Shown: positions 9,782 through 16,505 of the stretch, one piece after another | How the letters are laid out: each line of letters starts with the position of its first letter | Numbering within the stretch: position 1 is the stretch's first letter | Source of the DNA: Pseudomonas sp. NKUCC02_KPG | GTDB lineage: Bacteria; Pseudomonadota; Gammaproteobacteria; Pseudomonadales; Pseudomonadaceae | Length of the DNA stretch: 64,000 nucleotides | Assembly (NCBI RefSeq): GCF_019345465.1 | Contig: NZ_JAHKRC010000004.1 | Span: forward strand, 1-64,000 | Reading direction: 5' to 3' | Notes under the pieces: model-generated | Database searches by the model: none | The model's input: only the letters and a program-made list of their open reading frames with translations | What the model was told of the DNA's origin: nothing | Position numbers and translations under genes: made by a program

Positions 9782-10231
9782 TCAAACGCTGGGTTTTAGA
9801 AAAAACTCACTGTCGAAGGCTTCAACAACAGGTATCGCAACACGCAATCGACGATGGCCCTCTTCGCTAAGTGAAACCAGGTTTGCGCGCTGGTCGTGCG
9901 GGTTTGTTTGCTTTTCAATAAGCCCGTCCTTTTCCAGACGAGAAATGATTTGCGAAATATGCATGCGATCCATGCCGGTAAAACTGGCAATGCCATGTTG
10001 AGTAATCGGCTCGCCCTCTCTTGTCAGCCAGCCACTTACAGCCAGGATGGCGAACTGTGGCTGGGTAAGACCCAAAGGTTTCAAGCGAGCGTTGAGTTGA
10101 CGCTGCCAGTCTAAAAAGTCACGCCAAAGCCGGAATCCAGGGCTGTCGTTTGGTCCTGCAAAGACGGAACCACTCCAGCGCCCCTCGACACCATCCTGAT
10201 TAGCACTCACGGGAACGTGCCTGGGCTTCAC
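9782..10231 (-). CDS. MarR-family transcriptional regulator
   Basis: A 149-residue MarR regulator. The winged-helix core reads LTQPQFAILAVSGWL, then ITQHGIASFTGMDRMHISQIISRLEKDGLI (recognition helix), then the wing NPHDQRANLVSLSEEG. It starts at a GTG inside the 3' end of the SRPBCC gene, overlapping it by 32 bases; a GTG seven codons later is also possible. The pair is probably one operon, autoregulated through the palindrome at 10664-10683. The ligand is unknown. Confidence 0.85.
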   Translation of the reverse strand: MKPRHVPVSANQDGVEGRWSGSVFAGPNDSPGFRLWRDFLDWQRQLNARLKPLGLTQPQFAILAVSGWLTREGEPITQHGIASFTGMDRMHISQIISRLEKDGLIEKQTNPHDQRANLVSLSEEGHRRLRVAIPVVEAFDSEFFLKPSV

Positions 10232-10631
10232 AAGACTTCTTGAGCCCCTGCATCGTGTTGGGCATCGATGCCTGGATTGATCTACCGACCAGGTATCGAA
10301 ACAGAAAACTCAGCGGCCCGCAGAATTCAACCCAGTGGGTTGCGACAGTGCCCCCCTCCACTTCGGTAAGCAGGTGCCCGAATTCCATGCGGCATAAAGG
10401 CAAACGGCTTTGCACCGAAAACGACTTGCCCTCGGTCATTTCGACAATCTGAATGTTGGCCTTGGGTCCCACCTTTGGCTTAAGCCAGCCTTTGGCGCCC
10501 AACTCAAGACCGCCGGGCAAGCTTGCATTGCTCACCTCTGGGTCCCAATCGGCCCAGCCCGCCGCATCTTTATACAAACGGAACACTTGCGCGGGGGTCG
10601 ATCTAATCTCAATAGACTCTTTGATTTCCAT
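10200..10631 (-). CDS. SRPBCC-family ligand-binding protein
   Basis: A 143-residue START/polyketide-cyclase-like (SRPBCC) protein. Typical features are the opening strand ESIEIRSTPAQVFRLYKDAAGWADWDP and the late THWVEF strand. Such proteins bind hydrophobic ligands or act as small cyclases. It is the first gene of a two-gene operon with the MarR regulator, which suggests that its ligand is also the signal sensed by the regulator. This is inference. Confidence 0.75.
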   Translation of the reverse strand: MEIKESIEIRSTPAQVFRLYKDAAGWADWDPEVSNASLPGGLELGAKGWLKPKVGPKANIQIVEMTEGKSFSVQSRLPLCRMEFGHLLTEVEGGTVATHWVEFCGPLSFLFRYLVGRSIQASMPNTMQGLKKSCEAQARSREC

Positions 10632-10663
10632 GGCCTTTGCCTTGCGTCAGTCACATTAGAATA

Positions 10664-10683
10664 ATTGTAAATGCATTTACAAT
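10664..10683. promoter_or_regulatory. Perfect 20-bp palindrome, probable MarR operator
   Basis: ATTGTAAATGCATTTACAAT is identical to its reverse complement over all 20 bases. It lies 33 bases upstream of the SRPBCC start codon, where the promoter should be. Its size and symmetry fit a MarR dimer site, so it is probably the autoregulatory operator of the SRPBCC-marR pair. Confidence 0.7.
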
Positions 10684-10771
10684 CAAACACCATAGGCCTT
10701 GATCTGGCATAGAGAACGCTGTCGAAATTCTCAAAGTTCAGTACAAAGCTGGACTGCATGCTCATCGCTGA

Positions 10772-10924
10772 CCCGAGTACGATCAGCACACCCTTGCGGT
10801 ACGAATAAGGCTCGACCAAAGAACAATGGGTCACGCGGACGCGAAGATGACCAAACACTATCAGGACGGGCACACAGAGAAAGGTATCGAGTACCTGGAG
10901 GCGGGAGCTGATTTGGCGTTCTGA
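10772..10924 (+). pseudogene. C-terminal relic of an older tyrosine integrase
   Basis: The frame ending at 10924 encodes QRTMGHADAKMTKHYQDGH followed by an EYLEAGADLAF end. This is the usual C terminus of phage-type tyrosine recombinases: the conserved GH and the catalytic Tyr in KHYQDGH. The frame is closed upstream by a stop at 10769 and no other recombinase motif remains. The relic ends 21 bases before the left attachment repeat, so an earlier element probably used the same tRNA site. Confidence 0.7.
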
Positions 10925-10945
10925 GGTGGGGGGTTTTGCAAATCG

Positions 10946-11057
10946 AAGACAACAAAAAAGGGCCCACCTTTCGGTGAGCCCTTCTAGACCGCCCAGCAGA
11001 GCGGATTTTGTTTGGTAGGCGCGATTGGACTCGAACCAACGACCCCCACCATGTCAA
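10946..11057. repeat. Left attachment repeat (attL), 112 bp
   Basis: This segment is base-for-base identical to 19514-19625. It holds the tRNA-Val terminator and the tRNA 3' half up to the anticodon loop, then stops. At the left end it is only a tRNA fragment. The end of identity in the anticodon loop is where tyrosine integrases often cross over. Confidence 0.93.
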
Positions 11058-11134
11058 TGTCTGCTTGCGCAAGCTGCAAGCCTTGCTGCTCTTGGATTTC
11101 ACAGAACGCCCATTCACATTATGAGGCGTCAAAA

Positions 11135-12091
11135 ATGGCCAACATTCGCTTACTTCCATCAGGCAACTGGAACGCTCAGGTACGAGTCAAAGGCAAATCT
11201 CCCCAATCCAAAACCTTCAGCACCAAAGCAGCGGCAGAGTCATGGGCCAGCCAGATTGAAGCCGTGACAATGGATCACAAGCACCACACCATCTATACGT
11301 TGGGCATGACCTACTGCGAAACCATGCTCAGAGGCAAAGGCAGCTATCAACACGCTCTAAAGGTTGTTGAGCACCTTGGTAGACAATTCACCCAGCCAAT
11401 CCAAGACATCACTCCGAAGATGATCAACGACTTCAAAATCATGCGACTGAAGACGGTGAAACCTTCAACGTGCAGGATACAGCTCGCTTTCATGTCTCGA
11501 TTTTACCGATTCGCAAAGCGCGAATTGCTGATCAACATTCACAACCCGGTGAGTGACATTGCGCTGCCAAAGCCAGACAGATCCTCTGACAAGGTGATTC
11601 GTGCAAGCGAGCTTGAGCGGTTGCTGGCAAAGCTATCTCCCACCATGCAGCTCATTGTTGAACTGGCGTATGAAACTGCCATGCGGCGATCTGAAATCTT
11701 GAAGCTGACGAAAGACTGCCTACATCTACAAGATCGCATTGCCGATGTAATCGACGGGAAGAACGGCACTCGCTCAGTCCCCCTCACCCACCGCGCTGTA
11801 GAAATACTTCGGCTAGCCCAGCTATGTGCAGCAGTCGGAGGCCACCCGCACAACCTGATCTTCACAGTCACCCCTCACGCAGTATCTCAGGCTGTGAGGC
11901 TGGCACGGGTTAAGGCTGGCTTGGATAGCAGCGTCAAACTTCACCAGCTTAGGCATACGCGCATCACTAACGTAGCCAAGAAAGGATTCAACAATGCTCA
12001 GATCATGATCGTCTCAGGACACAGGGACACACGATCTGTTGCACGCTACTCACACCTCAATGTCAGGGACGTTTTGCACCTGATTGACTGA
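11135..12091 (+). CDS. Tyrosine-recombinase integrase
   Basis: A 318-residue phage-type integrase that should catalyse insertion and excision at the tRNA-Val site. The N-terminal part resembles an arm-binding domain (ANIRLLPSGNWNAQVRVKG). The catalytic set is visible: Arg in TAMRRSEIL, His-x-x-Arg in LHQLRHTR, GH in VSGHRDTRS, and Tyr305 in ARYSHL. The start was set at the ATG at 11135, which has GAGG eight bases upstream; the longer frame runs through the attachment repeat. It reads away from attL into the element. Confidence 0.92.
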   Translation: MANIRLLPSGNWNAQVRVKGKSPQSKTFSTKAAAESWASQIEAVTMDHKHHTIYTLGMTYCETMLRGKGSYQHALKVVEHLGRQFTQPIQDITPKMINDFKIMRLKTVKPSTCRIQLAFMSRFYRFAKRELLINIHNPVSDIALPKPDRSSDKVIRASELERLLAKLSPTMQLIVELAYETAMRRSEILKLTKDCLHLQDRIADVIDGKNGTRSVPLTHRAVEILRLAQLCAAVGGHPHNLIFTVTPHAVSQAVRLARVKAGLDSSVKLHQLRHTRITNVAKKGFNNAQIMIVSGHRDTRSVARYSHLNVRDVLHLID

Positions 12092-12149
12092 AATTTGAGC
12101 AGTACTTTGCAAGTGGCTCTCCAACACATCAGATAGCATCAAGAATCAC

Positions 12150-12177
12150 TTGCATAACAGCGAGGGCTGTGTATAAT
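12150..12177 (+). promoter_or_regulatory. Promoter of a short transcript
   Basis: TTGCAT and a perfect TATAAT are separated by 16 bases, with a TG just before the -10 box. Transcription would begin near 12184 and meet the hairpin-terminator at 12211-12263. Confidence 0.6.
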
Positions 12178-12183
12178 CCCTCC

Positions 12184-12263
12184 CTCGCATCAAACTGCGA
12201 CAGACATCCGAAACCCCCAGCGCGACCACTGCGAAATCAGTGCATTGCAGATGGGGGTTTTTT
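12184..12263 (+). ncRNA. Candidate small RNA (or attenuated leader)
   Basis: A predicted transcript of about 80 bases starts after the TATAAT promoter and ends at a strong intrinsic terminator. The outer stem is AAACCCCCA (12211-12219) with TGGGGGTTT (12252-12260) followed by T residues. A nested hairpin CACTG/CAGTG sits inside. No open frame is present. It could be an independent RNA or an attenuator for the gene starting at 12345. Confidence 0.5.
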
Positions 12264-12344
12264 GTGTCTGCTATTTACCCAAAACCTAACCGGCAGAACC
12301 CTAGAGGATTGCCTATGAACTGAACTTGAACAGGAGATATTCCA

Positions 12345-13124
12345 ATGCAGCACGCACTCGCCTCAAATTTGACATCCGATACAAACGACCAGCCCCGCCT
12401 TAAAGACTCAAACATTCTTGAGTTCCCTCGCCCCCCTGCCAACGACGACTCACAAGCAGAGCAGCTCCAGAAAGACCGAGTAGTCCGCCTCCGCATGGAA
12501 GGCATGTCATATGCCAACATCATGCAAGAGACCGGCTTGCCCGAGCGCAAGATTAAAGGCTACTGCAAGGATGTCGCGAAGGGTAAGGCTGTAACCACAC
12601 CCTTTGAAAGATCCGTAGAACGCGCCCTACCACTTGCCATCAGGCCATACGGTATTCGCGACTATGAACTACGTGACATCCTTCACCGAGAGTATGGAAC
12701 CATTTGGGATGACGACAAAAAGAAGCATGTCAGCAACTACGATAGCAACGTCGTTAAGCGCGTCAAAGATAGGGTGCGGACTCGTGCAGAACTAGATTCT
12801 CGCAACGCGCTTTTCGTGATGGACTGGGTTAACGAGGATGCACCCAGTGCTTCGAGGCAGTATCTGGAAGCTTGCGCTATCGAACTGAAGAGCCAGATTG
12901 AAGCCTGTCTAAGCCGGTTTATGGAAAGTCATGCAAGCCAGTGGAGAGAAGACACTGAAGCAGCCGATTATGCCCAAGAAAAACAACGGTATGCGGCGGA
13001 GAATTACCTACTTAAGCTGGCAATCCCAAGCTACGGGCAAGGTGAGCCAGTGAGCAAGCTACTGAAGCGCTCGACAACCCTCACTGACACACTGGAGGAA
13101 CGACTAAATGTCGAGATGAGCTAA
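12345..13124 (+). CDS. Unrecognised protein with a predicted helix-turn-helix, 259 aa
   Basis: Residues about 42-70 read DRVVRLRMEGMSYANIMQET followed by GLPERKIKGYC, a plausible helix-turn-helix. The rest is charged and probably helical, with several Asp/Glu/Arg-rich stretches and no membrane segment. A CAGGAGA site precedes the ATG. It is the first gene after the integrase and lies next to the hairpin-dense DNA, so a regulatory or replication-related role is possible. This is speculation; no family was recognised. Confidence 0.65.
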   Translation: MQHALASNLTSDTNDQPRLKDSNILEFPRPPANDDSQAEQLQKDRVVRLRMEGMSYANIMQETGLPERKIKGYCKDVAKGKAVTTPFERSVERALPLAIRPYGIRDYELRDILHREYGTIWDDDKKKHVSNYDSNVVKRVKDRVRTRAELDSRNALFVMDWVNEDAPSASRQYLEACAIELKSQIEACLSRFMESHASQWREDTEAADYAQEKQRYAAENYLLKLAIPSYGQGEPVSKLLKRSTTLTDTLEERLNVEMS

Positions 13125-13144
13125 ATAGAGGCAGAAGACAGGCA

Positions 13145-13678
13145 TCTGAAATTCAGAACTGATATCACTTGTCCGGCACGCGACCACCATACTATAAGAG
13201 TCGGACAAGCCTCCCCTTACAGCATCTGCTGTGAATAATACCTTGTCCGGCTTGCGACCACTATGTAATACATAATACTGCTTCCACAGCAGACGCTGTG
13301 AATACTGTGGCATTTGATCTTAGCGATCCACCCACCACCGACCTGACGGTCGAACACTGCACCAATCAATGATTACCACAATCAAAGCTGTCGCTTTTTA
13401 TCTTGACTCTGTTTATGTGCAATGCACATGGTATGCCATACACTAACAATCAAGATCAAAAGCTTACAAGCCTTTCTGCCTATATGGCAGATGACCGGCA
13501 AAGCGTAAAGCGAAAGCCTTGTGGTGGTAGTGCTGACGGCAACGTCAAAAGCATACTCAGCCCTGTGCATCAGCACAGAATATACACATACGCGACTCAA
13601 TCAACTTAAGTGCATCGCAGTTGATCCGGATTAATGTGTCCCGGCAAGCTCTTTCATCATTTCCAGTGATCCTCACTG
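13145..13678. repeat. Dense array of short perfect inverted repeats
   Basis: This gene-free stretch contains at least a dozen inverted repeats with 5-7 bp arms and very short loops. Positions: 13145-13157, 13219-13232, 13262-13274, 13285-13300, 13339-13352, 13384-13397, 13415-13429, 13431-13441, 13475-13491, 13534-13547, 13563-13578, 13621-13634 (one G.T pair) and 13664-13678. Examples are ATGTGC-AAT-GCACAT, CTGTGC-ATCA-GCACAG and TGACG-GCAA-CGTCA. Arm words recur between hairpins (ACAGC/GCTGT, TGTGC/GCACA, TCTG/CAGA). The function is unknown; an origin, a protein-binding array or a structured RNA are all possible. Confidence 0.75.
13168..13304. repeat. Imperfect tandem duplication of about 70 bp
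   Basis: CTTGTCCGGC followed by GCGACCA occurs at 13168-13186 and again at 13242-13260, exactly 74 bases apart. GCTGTGAATA occurs at 13228 and 13295. Between them CGGACAAG at 13203 is the inverse of CTTGTCCG. The layout resembles iterated binding sites for an element-encoded protein. Confidence 0.6.
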
Positions 13679-13781
13679 AGAGTTACCGTTATCACTTTCA
13701 CAACCAAAGCTGCCAACTTATCAGATAGAGTAAGACAATGAAATTTATCATAGTCTTTAGCTATTGAGCAATGCAGGTCTA

Positions 13782-13810
13782 TTGACAACAGCTATCAATT
13801 GTAGTATACT
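13782..13810 (+). promoter_or_regulatory. Near-consensus sigma-70 promoter
   Basis: TTGACA (13782-13787), a 17-base spacer and TATACT (13805-13810). This is among the closest matches to the housekeeping consensus in the window. ATTGA/TCAAT inverted half-sites overlap the spacer and could be an operator. Confidence 0.75.
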
Positions 13811-13815
13811 TGTTT

Positions 13816-14002
13816 CATAAGGAAGAAACACGTTCCGACCCTCCCGTATTCCCTTCTAGCTGTGCGTGAGTCGGTCTGAAAGTTATGGCCCACCGCATGC
13901 GGTCATTGCTGTTAGTTGGCACTCCCTCTTTTGCCAGCTACAGCCTTCCTTCCCAATCTATCAATACATAAGACACCACATGCGCAATGCTGTGGTGTTT
14001 TT
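13816..14002 (+). ncRNA. Candidate noncoding RNA between strong promoter and terminator
   Basis: About 187 bases lie between the near-consensus promoter and an intrinsic terminator whose stem is ACACCACA (13973-13980) and TGTGGTGT (13991-13998) followed by a T-run. Within it is a perfect palindrome ACCGCATGCGGT (13892-13903). No reading frame has a convincing ribosome-binding site. Either this is a stand-alone RNA or a leader whose terminator controls the small genes from 14068 on. Confidence 0.55.
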
Positions 14003-14067
14003 CTGTGCACCATCTAAAACATCCGTACACCAACCCCATACCTATAACCTAGAAAGGAGGATGACAC

Positions 14068-14319
14068 ATGTCCAACAACAAACTGTGCTTGCACTGTGGA
14101 AAACCACTGATCAACAAACGAGTTGATACCAAGTACTGCAATGCAGTCCATAGGGTTGCGCAATGGCGCATCAATCAAGAGCGCAGTGTTTCAATCAAAA
14201 TAGCCGTGCCGAACGCCCAGTTCATTCAGTGGAAAGCTGAGGCTGATGTTAGCGGGCTTTTGATAAACGCCTTCTTGCTGAGCAAGATCATTAACACCAA
14301 TCAAGGAGCAACAGCATGA
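14068..14319 (+). CDS. Small zinc-ribbon-like protein, 83 aa
   Basis: The N terminus has CLHCGKPLINKRVDTKYC, a Cys-x-x-Cys then a later Cys and His, which looks like a zinc ribbon. The C-terminal half is helical without a recognised motif. An AAAGGAGG ribosome-binding site makes the start secure. The stop overlaps the next start (ATGA). Probably a small DNA- or protein-binding factor of the element; the role is unknown. Confidence 0.65.
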   Translation: MSNNKLCLHCGKPLINKRVDTKYCNAVHRVAQWRINQERSVSIKIAVPNAQFIQWKAEADVSGLLINAFLLSKIINTNQGATA

Positions 14320-14462
14320 ACATCAAGCTTTCTGATAAGGCTTCTGAGCAACTCAGCAACATCATGTACTTGCTTGGCAAGCAGAATGCCAACTACGTAG
14401 TATCCCAGATGATCAATATCTTTGAACTCGATCTATCGAAGTCCAAGCCAAAGACAAAGTGA
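14316..14462 (+). CDS. Small protein, 48 aa, translationally coupled
   Basis: ATG at 14316 overlaps the stop of the zinc-ribbon gene by four bases and has an AAGGAG upstream. The product begins MNIKLSDKASEQLSNIMYLL, a strand then amphipathic helix reminiscent of ribbon-helix-helix proteins, and ends with a Lys-rich tail. It is too short for a firm family call. Confidence 0.55.
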   Translation: MNIKLSDKASEQLSNIMYLLGKQNANYVVSQMINIFELDLSKSKPKTK

Positions 14463-14620
14463 TATCGGCAACAGGTCGCATATAAGCCGCACAGAGCGAC
14501 GACATATCAAAATCCAACCCAACTTACCAGTAGAGTCGCAAGAGTCCTCACGAGGCCTCTCAGGAGCTTGTACGCCATGCCACTGGCAACTATTCAAACA
14601 TCTAACATACGGAGTTATCA

Positions 14621-15109
14621 ATGACCAACACCAATACAGACAAGATTGTAATCAAAGGCATCCCAGCGAAGTTTGATCCAAACGAGCTGGAACGTCGCCA
14701 GCAACAACATAAATTTGCATATCAACAAACGCAACAATGCTGCGAGATGGTTAGAGGAGCAATTCCCCAGCTATTCCTGCAAGCAGTTTCTGATAAAATT
14801 GCAGCAGGGTACAGCTTCTCAAAATACCCCATCAATATGGAGTCTTTGAATTATTTCGCGCACTTAGTGAAGCCACCAGCAATGCAGGAAGTTGATATTG
14901 CAACCATCAATAATGACGTTCGCGACGCTTACAAGGCTGAACTTGAGGCCGATCACGCCAAGTATCAAAACCTCCTGCTTGAGCAGCTACTCCAAGTTGA
15001 GGAGCAGAAACAGGTGAAAGCGGCAGCATCTGCCAAAGAGAAGCTAATGGCACGTTTACAGAAAGAAGTGGCTGATTGTTATGCACCATTGGTCTTCCCT
15101 GACGCCTGA
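14621..15109 (+). CDS. Unrecognised helical protein, 162 aa
   Basis: A soluble protein with Gln-rich helices (ERRQQQHKFAYQQTQQCCEM) and a long C-terminal segment likely to form a coiled coil (residues about 105-150, EADHAKYQNLLLEQLLQVEE). ACGGAG precedes the ATG. It follows the two small genes after a 158-base gap and probably belongs to the same transcript. No family recognised. Confidence 0.6.
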   Translation: MTNTNTDKIVIKGIPAKFDPNELERRQQQHKFAYQQTQQCCEMVRGAIPQLFLQAVSDKIAAGYSFSKYPINMESLNYFAHLVKPPAMQEVDIATINNDVRDAYKAELEADHAKYQNLLLEQLLQVEEQKQVKAAASAKEKLMARLQKEVADCYAPLVFPDA

Positions 15110-15178
15110 TCGTAATCACGGTGGAATCACGGCGCTAACTACCCTGCCAATCGCTCAGATTTCAACGTAGAGCCCGCC

Positions 15179-15347
15179 ATGTGCCGATTTCTATTGGCCA
15201 TTACCATGCTAATGTTAAGTGCACCCGGTGCGAAAGCCTTTTCTTGACGTAATACCATCTGCCATCGAATTAAGTCTGAAATACATCACCAGAAATTCCT
15301 ACAAGGGCTTATGTGGTAGCAACCCTGTACGATCTCTCACAAGATAG
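15179..15347 (+). pseudogene. Possible frameshifted small secreted protein
   Basis: An ATG opens a frame whose 22 codons read as a signal peptide (CRFLLAITMLMLSAPGAKAF) and then stops at 15245. Shifting one base within the TTTT near 15240 continues a protein-like frame (LDVIPSAIELSLKYITRNSY, then a Cys) to a stop at 15345. This looks like a gene broken by one extra base. It is the only thing seen in the 305-base gap 15110-15414. No clear ribosome-binding site, so confidence is low. Confidence 0.35.
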
Positions 15348-15414
15348 GATTTCACACCTACAACTGTTTCTGCTTAGGTGGTAGCCTGCATGGCAGTCCA
15401 CATGGAGATTAGAG

Positions 15415-15981
15415 ATGAGTTTTGACTGGAACCTGTTATGGGAGGGAGCACCTGCATGGATTCAGGCAATTGGCTCAGTAGCAGCAATAGTATATGCAGT
15501 CAGGATCTCGAGAAGTTCGATCAATCATGCTGCATCGGCAAAGCGTAAAACCATCTTTGCCATTGCGGAGGCTGCCCATACGCATGCGTGTAACATTCGC
15601 AAAGCGATAGACGTTATGGGGTTTAACTCAGGCAACAATATTCAAATCTACGCGGTATATGACAAAACCATTATTGAGGGCGTGGTCAAGGCTCTCCAAG
15701 GAGTTCCCATGCATGAGCTAGGCTCAAGCAAGGCAGTGATTGCAATGCTTAGTCTTACCGATCAGATGGTGTTTCTTGGCTCCGCAGTCGAAACCCTTAT
15801 ACAGGGCCCATATAAACACCCAGTACTGGGCAAGACATTAGAAGACAACTACAGAGACGATTATGAAAAGCGTCAAGAGCTAGCCGCTTCGGGGTTCTCC
15901 GTTTTACAACAGAACGTCAGAGTACACTTGACCAAAATTGATCAGGACTACGAGGCACTAAAGGAGTCATTAAGGGGTTAA
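15415..15981 (+). CDS. Membrane-anchored protein of unknown function, 188 aa
   Basis: Residues about 12-32 (APAWIQAIGSVAAIVYAVRI) form a single membrane segment. The remaining part is soluble, helical and presumably cytoplasmic. A GGAGA site precedes the ATG. Small one-helix proteins of this design are common in phage and island cargo, including some defence genes, but no specific family is recognised here. Confidence 0.6.
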   Translation: MSFDWNLLWEGAPAWIQAIGSVAAIVYAVRISRSSINHAASAKRKTIFAIAEAAHTHACNIRKAIDVMGFNSGNNIQIYAVYDKTIIEGVVKALQGVPMHELGSSKAVIAMLSLTDQMVFLGSAVETLIQGPYKHPVLGKTLEDNYRDDYEKRQELAASGFSVLQQNVRVHLTKIDQDYEALKESLRG

Positions 15982-16298
15982 GATCATTTATCCACTCGCC
16001 GCGAACGCTCAGCTGAAGTAAACCTCTATTGGGCGTCAGGCAGATCACTCGCGGTCGTGGCTTGCCTGATAGTCGCAGTGATGGCGCTGCTGCCACAGTC
16101 AAACGTGAACATGCTCACAACCTTGCAGAGTTCTTTGAGAAGCCTTCAGTGCGCCGCTGGAGCGTGCTTAACAAGCCACTGATTGAGCCAAACCTTCAGT
16201 ACAAGCACAAAACGCCGATCACAGATGCACCAGACGACTTCTGACCTCCGCTATACGCTTCAGCTACACCACGTTAATCACAGATCCTCCAAGGCTGA
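15982..16298. other. Gap with only a weak open frame
   Basis: A 71-codon frame (16029-16244, plus strand, TTG start) has a protein-like middle (VKREHAHNLAEFFEKPSVRR) but no ribosome-binding site. It may be a remnant of a larger gene. Nothing else is recognised. Confidence 0.35.
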
Positions 16299-16505
16299 TC
16301 AGGATTGGCCTTCAGTGCCCGGCAGCTTTTGCCGTTGCTCTTTAGCCAGTGAGCGATAAGCGAGAAAGCTCTTGATGCTTTTGCCGTCATGCCCGCACAC
16401 CCCCTTCCCGTATACGCCAATCACAACATTGGCAATCAGCCCTCCCTGAACTCCTAATTGATCAACACAAGCTTTCAGTACAAAGCCGATTGAACCACCG
16501 CTCAT
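16299..16505 (-). CDS. Small protein coupled to the lipoprotein gene, 68 aa
   Basis: The start ATG overlaps the stop of the upstream lipoprotein gene by four bases (ATGA), which supports translation. The product is hydrophobic and Gly-rich in its first half (GGLIANVVIGVYGKGVCGHD) and basic at the end. No family recognised; a partner of the lipoprotein is the natural guess. Confidence 0.5.
   Translation of the reverse strand: MSGGSIGFVLKACVDQLGVQGGLIANVVIGVYGKGVCGHDGKSIKSFLAYRSLAKEQRQKLPGTEGQS

Noticed and set aside
11012..11134. Upstream extension of the integrase frame through the attachment repeat
   Set aside because: The added residues are translated tRNA and repeat DNA; the ATG at 11135 has a proper ribosome-binding site and begins the conserved domain.
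13145..13678. CRISPR array
   Set aside because: The repeats are short inverted repeats of differing sequence with no constant direct repeat or equal-length spacers, and no cas genes are near.
13866..14126. 86-codon frame across the candidate noncoding RNA at 13816-14002
   Set aside because: It has no ribosome-binding site, runs through the terminator and overlaps the zinc-ribbon gene in another frame.
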